From Candidatus Eiseniibacteriota bacterium (lineage in GTDB: Bacteria > Eisenbacteria > RBG-16-71-46), in NCBI GenBank assembly GCA_025360715.1, contig JANYBS010000033.1, positions 1 to 52,308 of the forward strand: DNA of 52,308 nt. The letters run 5' to 3'. Made by a program: the position numbers and the translations under genes. Numbering within the stretch: position 1 is the first letter of the stretch; every line of letters begins with the position of its first letter. The notes beneath the pieces are model-generated. The model saw only the letters and a list, made by a program, of their open reading frames with translations. It did no database searches and was not told the origin of the DNA. Shown piece by piece: positions 16,946-26,841 of this stretch.

Positions 16946-17839
16946 ATGGCCGTCGCCGAGGCGCCGCGCGCGGCGGCGATGGCGCGCGCACTCCAACGAG
17001 ACGCGCCCGGCTACCCGAGCGGGCTGGACGACTTGCGGGATGCGCCCGCGGAACTGTTCGTGCTCGGTGATGCGGCGGCCTTGAGCCTGCCAGCCGTGGC
17101 CATCGTGGGTGCGCGCGGCGCGAGCACGTACGGCCTGGCGCTCGCGGAACGATTGGCGCGTGATCTCGCCGCCATGGGCGTCGTGATCGTGAGTGGGCTC
17201 GCGCGTGGAATCGACGCGGCGGCGCACAAAGGCGCCCTTGCGGCCGGCGGCCGCACGCTCGCGGTGCTGCCCTGCGGCATCGACCGCGTCGTCCCGCCGG
17301 AGCATGCGGCGCTCGCGCAGAGCATCACGGCGGCAGGCGCGCTGGTGAGCGAGTTCGAGCACGGCGCGCCATTCGGGCGCGGCGCGTTCGTGCGGCGCAA
17401 TCGCCTGATCGCGGCGCTCTCGCAGGCGACCGTGGTGGTCGAGGCCGCCGAAGGCAGCGGCGCCCTGTCCACCGCGAAGGTCGCGCGCAAGCTCGCGCGG
17501 CCGCTGCTGGCGTGCCCGGGCGATGTAGATCGGCCCGGAAGCATGGGGACGCTCGCGCTGTTGCGCGCCGGTGCGCGCATCGCCGCTGATGCCGGCGACG
17601 TGATGGCGGCGCTGCCCGCACGGGCGCTGCCCACGCATGCACGCGCTGCGGCTGCGGGAACGCCGCCCATGGACGCGATGGGTTGCCTGCTCGCGGCGCT
17701 CACCGACGCGCCCAGTACGCTGGATGCGCTCGCGGCAAGCACGCGGCTGAGCTTGCCCGAGCTGCAGGCGCTGCTACTGCAACTCGAATGGTCGGGCATG
17801 GCGGCGCGAGTGCCCGGACAGCGTTGGCGGCGGCGATGA
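16946..17839 (+). CDS. dprA: DNA-processing protein DprA
   Basis: Loads RecA on incoming single-stranded DNA during natural transformation; competence fits the pilus operon in the same window. 297 residues with the DprA Rossmann core: AVAIVGARGASTYG, VSGLARGIDAAAHKGAL, LPCGIDRVVPPEH and RRNRLIAALSQATVVVEAAEGSG, then a C-terminal winged-helix region. The N-terminal SAM-like domain of many DprA proteins is missing. The start is uncertain: ATG 16946 avoids overlap but lacks a ribosome site, while ATG 16829 has a strong GAGGAGGG but would overlap the previous gene by 109 bases. The end overlaps the acyltransferase gene (ATGA). Confidence 0.9.
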   Translation: MAVAEAPRAAAMARALQRDAPGYPSGLDDLRDAPAELFVLGDAAALSLPAVAIVGARGASTYGLALAERLARDLAAMGVVIVSGLARGIDAAAHKGALAAGGRTLAVLPCGIDRVVPPEHAALAQSITAAGALVSEFEHGAPFGRGAFVRRNRLIAALSQATVVVEAAEGSGALSTAKVARKLARPLLACPGDVDRPGSMGTLALLRAGARIAADAGDVMAALPARALPTHARAAAAGTPPMDAMGCLLAALTDAPSTLDALAASTRLSLPELQALLLQLEWSGMAARVPGQRWRRR

Positions 17840-18729
17840 GCGCCAAATGGACGCATCCGCTCGAGGCGGCGCTGGTCGACGCGCTCTTGGGCGTGGCGCG
17901 ATGGGGCCGCGTGGCGCAGACGCGCGCGTTCTGCGAGCGCGTCGGTGTGTTCGCGCATGCACTGGGACTGCGCCGCAAGGTGGCGGAAAAGAACCTGGCG
18001 CTCGCGTTCCCGGAGAAGAGCGATGCCGAGCGCGCCGCGATCCTGCTCGAGCACTACCGCGAGCTGGGCCGCGTCGCGGGCGAGTACGCGCGCATGCCCG
18101 AGTTGGTGCATTCGCTGCCGGGTGAAGCGATCGCGCGCATCGATGGCGAGGAACACCTGCACACGTTGCAGGGCAAGGGCGCGCTCCTGCTGTCGGGTCA
18201 TTTCGGGAATTTCGAACTGGTGGGCGCAGCGCTCTCGCGCTTCAATCCCGTGGACTTCATCGTGAAGCCCATGTCGAACGCGCATGTGGAGTCGCGCATC
18301 GAGAAGTTGCGGCTCGCGTCGGGGTTGGGGCTTGTCCCCACGGGGCCCGGTGTGCGCGCGGTGTTCCGCACACTGCGGCAGGGGCGCTGGGTGGGCATCC
18401 TGGCCGATCAGGACGCGCGCCGGCACGGCGTGTTCGTGCCGTTCTTCGGAAGACTCGCGAGCACGCCCGAGGGTCCTGCGCGGCTCGCGCTGGCCACGGG
18501 CGCTGCGATCATCATCGGCACGGATCATCGACTGGACGACGGCCGTCATGTGATCCGTCTGGATAAGCCCTACCACCCGGAAGGTCCGCTTGATGACGCG
18601 AACGTGTTGCGCGTGACCGCGTGGCACACCGCCGTGCTCGAGCAGCGCATCCGTGAATCGCCGGCGAGCTGGTTCTGGCTGCACCGCCGCTGGAAGACCA
18701 AGCCGCCCTCGATCGGCACGAATGACTGA
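17836..18729 (+). CDS. lipid A biosynthesis acyltransferase (LpxL/HtrB family)
   Basis: Transfers a secondary acyl chain onto the lipid A precursor at the inner membrane. 297 residues. The catalytic HxxxxE motif HFGNFE is at 122-127, followed by the family blocks FIVKPMSN, ILADQDARRHGVFVPFFG and ASWFWLHRRWKTKP. The N-terminal segment (about 10-23) is hydrophobic. Its presence suggests the organism makes lipopolysaccharide. The start overlaps the dprA stop. Confidence 0.92.
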   Translation: MSAKWTHPLEAALVDALLGVARWGRVAQTRAFCERVGVFAHALGLRRKVAEKNLALAFPEKSDAERAAILLEHYRELGRVAGEYARMPELVHSLPGEAIARIDGEEHLHTLQGKGALLLSGHFGNFELVGAALSRFNPVDFIVKPMSNAHVESRIEKLRLASGLGLVPTGPGVRAVFRTLRQGRWVGILADQDARRHGVFVPFFGRLASTPEGPARLALATGAAIIIGTDHRLDDGRHVIRLDKPYHPEGPLDDANVLRVTAWHTAVLEQRIRESPASWFWLHRRWKTKPPSIGTND

Positions 18730-18736
18730 GGCCCCC

Positions 18737-19177
18737 ATGAATCGGTTCGAGCTTCGCATCCGCTACGCCGACGTGGACCCGATGGGTTGGGTCTACTATG
18801 CGCACTACCTGAGGTTCTTCGAGATCGGCCGCGCCGAGATGCTGCGCGCACTGGGCCGCAGTTACGCGCAGGTCGAGACCGAGGACGGCATCCTGCTTCC
18901 GGTGCTCGAAGCACGCGCGCGCTATCTGCAAGGCGCTCGCTACGACGACCTGATCACCATCGAGACCGGCGTACTTGATACCGCCCGCGCGAGTGTGCGC
19001 TTTGGCTACCGCCTGGTGGGTCCGAGCGGCGCAGAGCTGGCGTTGGGGTTCACGGAGCACTGCTACCTGACGCGCGAGGGAAGGCCCGTGCGGCCATCGG
19101 CCGCGCTGCGCGCGTTGCTCGATCAAGCGCCCGGCGTAGACGCGGTGTTGGGCGAGAGGATGCGACGCGGAAGCTGA
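18737..19177 (+). CDS. YbgC-type acyl-CoA thioesterase
   Basis: Hot-dog-fold thioesterase of the 4-hydroxybenzoyl-CoA/YbgC family, 146 residues. The opening FELRIRYADVDPMGWVYYAHY carries the catalytic Asp (residue 14 in the DPMG motif). The start at 18737 has GAGG five bases upstream; an in-frame ATG at 18722 overlapping the acyltransferase stop is also possible. It ends a run of genes that begins with obg. The position after a lipid A acyltransferase fits a role in acyl-chain turnover. Confidence 0.87.
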   Translation: MNRFELRIRYADVDPMGWVYYAHYLRFFEIGRAEMLRALGRSYAQVETEDGILLPVLEARARYLQGARYDDLITIETGVLDTARASVRFGYRLVGPSGAELALGFTEHCYLTREGRPVRPSAALRALLDQAPGVDAVLGERMRRGS

Positions 19178-19191
19178 GGCGGGGCCTGCAT

Positions 19192-19219
19192 CGCAGATTC
19201 GCGCACCGTCCAATCTGCG
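19192..19219. terminator. inverted repeat between convergent genes
   Basis: CGCAGATT (19192-19199) and AATCTGCG (19212-19219) form a perfect 8-bp stem with a 12-base loop, between the thioesterase stop and the DUF3467 stop on the other strand. The position suits a two-way terminator; there is no T-run. Confidence 0.45.
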
Positions 19220-19281
19220 CCGCGGCCAAGGCGGTGCTCATGCATATCGGCCCGCGCTGGCGAGCGCACCTGCGCCTGCTC

Positions 19282-19596
19282 CTACCCGTGATCCTTCGTG
19301 AACCCGAACTGGTTGTTCTTCGCCGGCTCACCCGGCAGGTGGATCGCGCCGAAGGCGGTCTCGTAATTGCCGATGTTCTGCTGGAGCGCATGTAGCAGAC
19401 CCTTCGCGTGCGTCGGCGTCATGACGATGCGGGCGTGCACCCGCGCCTTGGCCAGGCCCGGGAGGGCGCGCGCGAAGTCGAGGATCACCTCGGCCTGGGA
19501 GTGCGTGATGAACACCAGGTTCGCGTAGATGCCTTCGGCTTCTTTCTCGCCGAGACCGACCTCGATCGGCTGCTGCTGCGGCTGTGGTGCGTCCAC
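19282..19596 (-). CDS. DUF3467 domain protein
   Basis: 104 residues, nearly all one DUF3467 domain: EGIYANLVFITHSQAEVILDF, ARALPGLAKARVHARIVMTP, and THAKGLLHALQQNIGNYE with an FGAIHLP ending. A short Gln/Pro-rich head precedes it. The GTG start (complement of 19594-19596) has TTGGAG about seven bases upstream. The family is small, soluble and of unknown function. It is transcribed alone from its own promoter, divergent from the kinase-like gene. Confidence 0.87.
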   Translation of the reverse strand: MDAPQPQQQPIEVGLGEKEAEGIYANLVFITHSQAEVILDFARALPGLAKARVHARIVMTPTHAKGLLHALQQNIGNYETAFGAIHLPGEPAKNNQFGFTKDHG

Positions 19597-19619
19597 GGAA
19601 GGCTCCAAGGGTCGGGGTG

Positions 19620-19635
19620 GGCGCTTTCGAGCGCC
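19620..19635 (-). other. hairpin with TTCG-type loop in DUF3467 leader
   Basis: GGCGCT-TTCG-AGCGCC is a perfect 6-bp stem with a four-base loop, inside the predicted 5' untranslated leader of the DUF3467 gene and about 24 bases before its start codon. It may stabilise the mRNA or affect translation. Confidence 0.5.
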
Positions 19636-19654
19636 AAGGTGACGGCAGGTACGG

Positions 19655-19683
19655 ACCTTAGGAACCCCCTGCGACACGGTCAA
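19655..19683 (-). promoter_or_regulatory. sigma-70 promoter for the DUF3467 gene
   Basis: On the minus strand, TTGACC (complement of 19678-19683), 17 bases, then TAAGGT (complement of 19655-19660). Transcription would begin near 19648, giving a leader of about 50 bases that contains the hairpin at 19620-19635. Confidence 0.65.
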
Positions 19684-19772
19684 GCTGGCTCCCGGAAGTG
19701 CCGATGCAACAGGCGAAGCGCCGCGGGCGAGCCCTCGGCGCGTGTCGTCCTGCGTGTGGGTCCGGAGAAGGC

Positions 19773-21641
19773 ATGGAATCGACTCCCCGTGATGTGTCCG
19801 GCGCGGCGCCGGCCGGTGTCTCGCCGGCATGGCCTGCGTTATTCGAATCCGAAGCCGACCTCGACGCTCTCGAGCGCATGCTCGTGGCGTGGGGCGCGCA
19901 TCCGGAAGGTGCTGGCGCCGAGCGCACGTGGTTGCTGCTGTGGAATGCGCGCACCGGACTGCTCGAAGGCTGGCGCGAAGCCGAGCGCGACACTGAAGCC
20001 AAGGATCTCTCCGCAGCACTCGTGCGCGCCCGGCGCGGTTCGCAGGCCGACCGCCGTGCGCAGGAACGTGTGCGCGCTTGGGCCGAGGCGCCCGAGACGC
20101 TTGAGGGCGTGCTGGCCCAAGCCTGGCGTGGCGCGATCTCGAGCTTCGGTCCTGGCGCCACGCAGAGCAGTAGTCCGTGGGCCGCGCAGAAACAGGTGGG
20201 CGCGATGATCCTGCGCCGCGGAACGCGCGCCTATGGCGTGCTGGTGGCGGGCTGGGCAGATGAACAGCCGTGCAACGATGGCGGCGACCGCTTCGAGCGC
20301 ATGGAGTTGCTGCGCCGCGCGGCCGATGCGGCGCTCGGTGCGCAGGCGCGCGCTGCCGAGGCGCGGCGTCGCGCGCGTCAGGCCGCGGCGTTGGCCGAGT
20401 ACGCGCGCACGAGCGTGTCGGCGATCAACCTGGCCGAGGCGATGCACCTGCTCGCGCGGCTTGCGGCGCAGGGGGTGGGCGTGCGCGGCGCGGCAGTGTT
20501 CCGCACCAACGAGGAGGGCGCGACGCGCCTCGAGGTGGCGCATGGCGCCGGTGTGCTGCGTGAGCGCCTCGCAGCCGGCTTCGCCGAGGTCGCGCGCGAG
20601 AGCGTGCTGCACAAGCTCGCACGTTCGGGCGAGCGTCCCGATGAAGCGCCCGGCGTGCCCGCCGACGTGGCGGGGGAGACGACCGTGTGGGCGGCGCTGC
20701 CCGTGCTCGCGTATGACCGCGTGCTCGGGGTGCTCGTCGTGCACGATGGCTTGGAGCGGCACCCGTCGGCGCCCACGTTCGAGCGCGGCGACATGGAGTT
20801 CCTGGCGGTGCTCGCCGACATGGCGGCGATGGTGTTGGAGCATGCGCGGCGGCTGGCCGAGCATGGCAAGCTCGAACAACAGCGCCGTGAACTGGCGACG
20901 CGCCTACGTGAGCAGGAGCGCCTGGCCTCGCTTGGCGAACTGGCGGCGCGCGTCGCGCAGGAGTCGCGCAACCCGCTGGCATCGATCGCAGCGTTCGCGA
21001 AGCGCGCGCACAAGAGCCTCGCGGAAGACGATCCCCAGCGCGAGTACCTGGAGATCGTGATCCGCGAGGCCGCGCGGCTCGAAGCCATGATGAGCGAGCA
21101 ACAGCAGTACGCATCTCTTGGCGCGCCGAGATTGCAGATGCAGAGCCTGAACGCCGTCGTGCAGGAGGCGCTCCAGCGTTCCAGCGAGACGCTCGTGCGC
21201 CGGCGCGTGCGGCTGCTCAAGAAACTGGCGCCGGACCTGCCGCAGCTGTTGCTCGATGCGCCACGCATCCAGCGCGTGGTCGAGAATGTGGTCGAGTTCG
21301 CGCTGGAGTCACTGCCGCTCGGCGGGCGCCTCAAGGTGGAATCGCAACGCGTGCAAGGGTTCGTCGTGGTCGAGATCTCGCACGATGGCGCGCGCGAGGC
21401 GGGCGACTTGTTAGAGCAACTCTTCGTACCCTTCGCGGCGGGTCAGGCTGGCGGGGCGTCGGTCGGACTGGGTGTGGCGCAGCAGATCGTGCGTGAACAT
21501 GGCGGCGAGATCCGCGTGCGTTCCGAAGGCGAGTGGGGCACGGTCTTCTCGTTCACGTTGCCGGTGGCGGGGAACGAGGACCGGCGCAAGGCGAGTGATC
21601 GCCGGGGCGGCAGGAACGAGCGGCGGCGGCGGCAGCCGTGA
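19773..21641 (+). CDS. GAF-domain histidine-kinase-like protein without phospho-acceptor His
   Basis: 622 residues, no membrane segment, so cytoplasmic. Two GAF-like sensor regions (about 90-200 and 225-365) lead into a coiled coil and an NtrB/AtoS-like kinase core. The H-box reads GELAARVAQESRNPLASI, where residue 396 is Gln (codon CAG at 20958-20960) instead of the His that is phosphorylated. The N-box has Asn505 but Phe509 in place of the second Asn; Asp538 and a VGLGVAQQIV loop remain, and the end reads GEWGTVFSFTLPV. It probably binds signals or ATP without autophosphorylation, or works with another kinase. GGAGAAGG precedes the ATG. Confidence 0.83.
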   Translation: MESTPRDVSGAAPAGVSPAWPALFESEADLDALERMLVAWGAHPEGAGAERTWLLLWNARTGLLEGWREAERDTEAKDLSAALVRARRGSQADRRAQERVRAWAEAPETLEGVLAQAWRGAISSFGPGATQSSSPWAAQKQVGAMILRRGTRAYGVLVAGWADEQPCNDGGDRFERMELLRRAADAALGAQARAAEARRRARQAAALAEYARTSVSAINLAEAMHLLARLAAQGVGVRGAAVFRTNEEGATRLEVAHGAGVLRERLAAGFAEVARESVLHKLARSGERPDEAPGVPADVAGETTVWAALPVLAYDRVLGVLVVHDGLERHPSAPTFERGDMEFLAVLADMAAMVLEHARRLAEHGKLEQQRRELATRLREQERLASLGELAARVAQESRNPLASIAAFAKRAHKSLAEDDPQREYLEIVIREAARLEAMMSEQQQYASLGAPRLQMQSLNAVVQEALQRSSETLVRRRVRLLKKLAPDLPQLLLDAPRIQRVVENVVEFALESLPLGGRLKVESQRVQGFVVVEISHDGAREAGDLLEQLFVPFAAGQAGGASVGLGVAQQIVREHGGEIRVRSEGEWGTVFSFTLPVAGNEDRRKASDRRGGRNERRRRQP

Positions 21642-21673
21642 ACGTGTGGGTGAAGCTCAAGCCCAAGGCGGAT

Positions 21674-21703
21674 TTGACGATGATTCACGGCTCGTGCTAG
21701 AAA
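21674..21703 (+). promoter_or_regulatory. sigma-70 promoter for the tRNA-Phe/tRNA-Thr pair
   Basis: TTGACG (21674-21679), an 18-base spacer, then TAGAAA (21698-21703). It lies about 50 bases before tRNA-Phe and just after the kinase-like gene, and resembles the other promoters in this window. Confidence 0.65.
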
Positions 21704-21753
21704 TCTTCGCCCGCGCCTCCTTGTGGGTCGAGACGCGGACCATCTGCAAAGCC

Positions 21754-21829
21754 GCCACCCTAGCTCAGTTGGTAGAGCACGTGACTGAAAATCACGGTGT
21801 CCCCAGTTCGATTCTGGGGGGTGGCACCA
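21754..21829 (+). tRNA. tRNA-Phe (GAA)
   Basis: Full cloverleaf: acceptor GCCACCC/GGGTGGC, D-arm from TAGCTCAGTTGGTAGAGC, anticodon loop TGAAAAT with anticodon GAA, T-loop TTCGATT. The CCA end is encoded (21827-21829). First of a two-tRNA transcript. Confidence 0.97.
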
Positions 21830-21837
21830 TGTTCGGA

Positions 21838-21913
21838 GCTGGTGTAGCTCAGCTGGTAGAGCACGTCACTCGTAATGACGGGGTCATCGGTTCGATTCCG
21901 ATCACCAGCTCCA
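21838..21913 (+). tRNA. tRNA-Thr (CGT)
   Basis: Full cloverleaf: acceptor GCTGGTG/CACCAGC, D-arm TAGCTCAGCTGGTAGAGC, anticodon loop CTCGTAA with anticodon CGT (reads ACG), T-arm ATCGG-TTCGATT-CCGAT. CCA is encoded (21911-21913). Eight bases separate it from tRNA-Phe. Confidence 0.96.
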
Positions 21914-22049
21914 TATCTTCTTCCCGGTCGCCGCGGCCGTCGTAGACGCTCGCGATCGCCGGATCGGGCCGGTGCCTGGTGCGACGTCCGCGCCGCGCAT
22001 CGGCTTTTTCGCAGGCGGCGCGCTCGCCGCAGGAAGGCAAGGCCCCCTC

Positions 22050-23396
22050 GTGGCTTCTGCGCTCATGATCAGCGTCGCGGGTGTTCGCGGCATCGTCGGG
22101 GATTCGCTGAACCCGTCGGTCCTGACCCGCTTCTCGGCTGCCTTCGCGCGGTCGCTGGGGCCTGGGCCGATCGTGGTGGGCCGCGATGCGCGCGTGAGCG
22201 GCCCCATGGTCCTGCACGCGGTCGCCGCCGGCATCATGGCGGCCGGTCGCGACATCATCGATATCGGCCTGGCCACCACGCCGACCACGCAGATGGCAGT
22301 CGAGCACCTGCACGCGGCCGGCGGCATCATCCTCACGGCGAGCCACAATCCCGCAGAGTGGAACGCGCTCAAGTTCCTCACCGCGGCAGGCGAGTTCCTG
22401 GGCCCCGAAGAAGGCCGCGCCGTGCGCGAGCGCTTCGAGCAGGACCGCGACCTGTGGGCGCCATGGAACGAGCTGGGCGCCATGCGCGAGGAGCCGGCGG
22501 CGCTCGCGTGGCACCTGGAGCGCGTGCTCGGACTCGAGTATCTGGACCTGCCGGCGATCCGCGCGCGCAAGCTCAAGGTCGTGGTCGACGGCTGCGCCAG
22601 TGTTGGCGGCTTCGCCGTGCCGGCATTGCTCGATGCGCTGGGCGCGACGACCATCAAGCTGGATTGCGAGCCCAACGGCCAGTTCACGCGCGTGCTTGAA
22701 CCGTTGCCCGAGCACCTGGGCGCGCTGGGCCGCGCGGTGCTCAAGGCCAAGGCCGATCTCGGCATCGCAGTGGACCCCGATGCCGACCGAGCCGCGTTCG
22801 TGGACGCTGCCGGCACGCCGCTGGGTGAGGAGTACACGGTGGTCCTGGGCACGCAGGTCGTGCTCGCGCGCCACAAAGGGGCGGTGGTGACAAACCTATC
22901 GACCTCCCGTATGCTCGAGGACGTCTGTGCCAAAGCGGGTGTCCCGCTCTACCGCAGCGCGGTGGGTGAGGCGCATGTGGTCGCGCAGATGCGTGCACAG
23001 CAAGCGGTTGCAGGCGGTGAGGGCAATGGAGGCATGATCCTGCCCGCGGCCCACCACGGCCGCGACGGATTGGTCGCCATGGCGCTCGTCGCGCAGGCCA
23101 TGAGCAGTGGTGCGAGCCTGCGCGAACTGGCCACCGCGGTGCCCGCGTACGCGATGATCAAGGACAAGCTCGCTCGCCCCGATGAACCGTGGGAGCGCGC
23201 CGAGGTACGGTTGCGTGAGTCGTTCTCGGATTGGACGGTCGATACCGCCGATGGCCTTCGTTTTGCACGGGCGCAGGAATGGGTGCATGTGCGGGCATCG
23301 GGAACCGAGCCCGTCGTGCGCGTGATCGCGGAGACGCCCGAGGCTGGGCGCACCCGAGCCATCGTGGAACAGGCGCGCCGGGCGTTGTCCGCCTGA
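22050..23396 (+). CDS. glmM: phosphoglucosamine mutase / phosphohexomutase
   Basis: Converts glucosamine 6-phosphate to the 1-phosphate for cell-wall precursors. 448 residues of the alpha-D-phosphohexomutase family: N-terminal SVAGVRGIVGDSLNP, active-site Ser in TASHNP (about residue 98), Mg loop DPDADR, sugar loop GEGNGG and phosphate loop RASGTEP. The family also contains phosphomannomutases; the adjacent glmS 15 bases downstream favours the glucosamine role. Start is uncertain: GTG 22050 has AAGG upstream, ATG 22065 also gives a family-like N-terminus. Confidence 0.87.
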   Translation: MASALMISVAGVRGIVGDSLNPSVLTRFSAAFARSLGPGPIVVGRDARVSGPMVLHAVAAGIMAAGRDIIDIGLATTPTTQMAVEHLHAAGGIILTASHNPAEWNALKFLTAAGEFLGPEEGRAVRERFEQDRDLWAPWNELGAMREEPAALAWHLERVLGLEYLDLPAIRARKLKVVVDGCASVGGFAVPALLDALGATTIKLDCEPNGQFTRVLEPLPEHLGALGRAVLKAKADLGIAVDPDADRAAFVDAAGTPLGEEYTVVLGTQVVLARHKGAVVTNLSTSRMLEDVCAKAGVPLYRSAVGEAHVVAQMRAQQAVAGGEGNGGMILPAAHHGRDGLVAMALVAQAMSSGASLRELATAVPAYAMIKDKLARPDEPWERAEVRLRESFSDWTVDTADGLRFARAQEWVHVRASGTEPVVRVIAETPEAGRTRAIVEQARRALSA

Positions 23397-23411
23397 CGCA
23401 GGAGGCCTCTC

Positions 23412-25244
<1,833 letters not shown>

Positions 25245-25251
25245 CTCCGTC

Positions 25252-25319
25252 CTGCCGATGATGTCCTTCGGCCGATGATGTCCTTCTGCCTATGATGTCG
25301 TTCTGCCTATGATGTCCGT
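25252..25319. repeat. four 17-bp tandem repeats before ridA
   Basis: Four head-to-tail copies of a 17-base unit of the form CTGCCKATGATGTCCTT (25252, 25269, 25286, 25303). The last two copies contain TATGAT, a good -10 hexamer (25291-25296 and 25308-25313). No -35 sits at the right distance. The array fills the glmS-ridA gap and ends just before AAGGAGG of ridA. It could be a repeated promoter or protein-binding array. Confidence 0.88.
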
Positions 25320-25334
25320 CCGCAAGGAGGCGAA

Positions 25335-25736
25335 GTGAAGACTGCTATCCAGGTCGATGGGGCTCCCAAGGCCATCGGGCCCTACAGCCAGGCACAGGTC
25401 GTGCGGCTGCACGGTGGCCAGAAGATGCTGTTCAGCGCCGGACAGATCGGCTTGGACCCGGCCACCATGGAAGTCGTCACCGGCGGCATCACGCCCGAGA
25501 GCGAGCGCGTCTTCGCGAATCTCGCTGCGGTACTTGCCGGGGCGGCGCTGGGATTCGAGGACGTGGTCAAGACCACGGTCTACCTTGCGGACATGGCGGA
25601 CTTCCAGGCCATGAACGCCGTCTACGCCAAGTACTTCACGGGCGCGCTTCCGGCCCGCACGACGATCGCGGCAAGCGGCTTGCCCCGCAACGTGCGCGTC
25701 GAGATCGAAGTCGTGGCCATCGGCCGCGACCAGTAA
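25335..25736 (+). CDS. ridA: RidA family enamine/imine deaminase
   Basis: Hydrolyses reactive enamine intermediates made by pyridoxal-phosphate enzymes; works as a trimer in the cytoplasm. 133 residues, typical. The family pattern is clear: GAPKAIGPYSQAQ, SAGQIGLDP, VVKTTVYLADMADF and the PARTTIAASGLP block with the substrate-binding Arg. GTG start with AAGGAGG upstream. It stands between glmS and selD with short gaps. Confidence 0.93.
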   Translation: MKTAIQVDGAPKAIGPYSQAQVVRLHGGQKMLFSAGQIGLDPATMEVVTGGITPESERVFANLAAVLAGAALGFEDVVKTTVYLADMADFQAMNAVYAKYFTGALPARTTIAASGLPRNVRVEIEVVAIGRDQ

Positions 25737-25764
25737 TCCCACCGCGGCCGCGACGAGGAACGAT

Positions 25765-26832
25765 ATGGCACGCCGAAAGGTGGAGGGGATCCGGCTGACC
25801 GCGCAGGTCGCGTTCGCCGGCTGTGCCGCCAAGCTGGGCCCCGGCGATCTGCGCAAGGCTCTGGGCATGCTCCGTGTCCCCAGACGCGATGCGCGCGTGC
25901 TCGTGGACTCGTCCACGCTCGACGACGCCGGCATCTTCGCGTATGGGCGCGGTGAGGCGCTCGTGCAGACGGTCGACTTCTTCACGCCGATCGTCGACGA
26001 TCCTTACGACTACGGCCAGATCGCCGCGGCGAACGCGCTCAGCGATGTCTACGCCATGGGCGGCACCCCGCTCACGGCGCTCGCGCTGCTCTGCGCGCCC
26101 GACGGAACGCTCGCGACCGAGGTGCTGGCAGCGGTGCTGCAGGGCGGCCTCGACAAGATGCACGAAGCAGGCGCAAGCGTCGTCGGCGGCCACAGCATCC
26201 GCGACCCTGAGCTCAAGTTCGGCTACGCGGTGACGGGTGTGGCGAAGCGGCGACGGCTGTTGCGCAACAGCGGCGCCCGTAAGGGCGACAGGCTCTTTCT
26301 GACGAAGGCGCTCGGCACCGGCATCCTTACGACGGCGCTCAAGCAAGGCAAGCTCGACGATGGCCTGCTCAAGCGGCTGACGAAGCAGATGGCGACGCTC
26401 AACCGCGCGGCAGCCGAGGCGGCGGTGGAGCATGGCGCGCGCGCCGCGACCGACGTGACCGGCTTCAGCCTGCTCGGGCACGCCTCGCAGCTCGCCGATG
26501 CGAGCGGTGTCACGCTGCACCTATGGCCGGCGGATACCTGGTTGCTGCCCAAGGTCCGCGCCTTTGCCGCCGAGCACACCGTACCGGGCGGCTTGGGGCG
26601 AAATCGCGTCTTCTACGGCCCCAACGTGGACGAAGGCAGCTTGAGCGAGGACCTGATCGACACGCTTTACGATCCGCAGACTTCGGGCGGGTTGCTCGTG
26701 GCGATCCCGGCGCGGCGGTCCGCGGCGTTCGAGAACGCGCTGCGGCGCCGGCGTGTGTGGCACGTGCCGGTGGGTGAGGCGGTCTCACGCGGCAGACACG
26801 CGGTGCGCCTGAGCGACCGGCCGGGTTCTTGA
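25765..26832 (+). CDS. selD: selenide, water dikinase
   Basis: Makes selenophosphate from selenide and ATP, the selenium donor for selenocysteine tRNA. 355 residues. The catalytic position, which is Sec in some species, is an ordinary Cys here (Cys20 in AGCAAKLGPGDL, with Lys23). Metal and nucleotide motifs such as QTVDFFTPIVDDPYDYG, ANALSDVYAMGGTPL, VVGGHSIRDPE and TDVTGFSLLGH are present. The gene ends nine bases before tRNA-Sec, so the two are probably co-transcribed. selA and selB are not in the window. Confidence 0.96.
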   Translation: MARRKVEGIRLTAQVAFAGCAAKLGPGDLRKALGMLRVPRRDARVLVDSSTLDDAGIFAYGRGEALVQTVDFFTPIVDDPYDYGQIAAANALSDVYAMGGTPLTALALLCAPDGTLATEVLAAVLQGGLDKMHEAGASVVGGHSIRDPELKFGYAVTGVAKRRRLLRNSGARKGDRLFLTKALGTGILTTALKQGKLDDGLLKRLTKQMATLNRAAAEAAVEHGARAATDVTGFSLLGHASQLADASGVTLHLWPADTWLLPKVRAFAAEHTVPGGLGRNRVFYGPNVDEGSLSEDLIDTLYDPQTSGGLLVAIPARRSAAFENALRRRRVWHVPVGEAVSRGRHAVRLSDRPGS

Positions 26833-26841
26833 GAATGATGC

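Noticed and set aside
21472-21945. Open frame running through both tRNAs
   Set aside because: It crosses two clear tRNA genes and is out of frame with the kinase-like gene.
23397-23411. glmS ribozyme
   Set aside because: Only 15 bases lie between glmM and glmS.
25252-25319. CRISPR array
   Set aside because: Units are only 17 bases and directly abut, with no spacers and no cas genes nearby.
25822-25833. Selenocysteine at the selD active site
   Set aside because: The codon is a Cys codon (TGT) and no in-frame TGA occurs in the gene.
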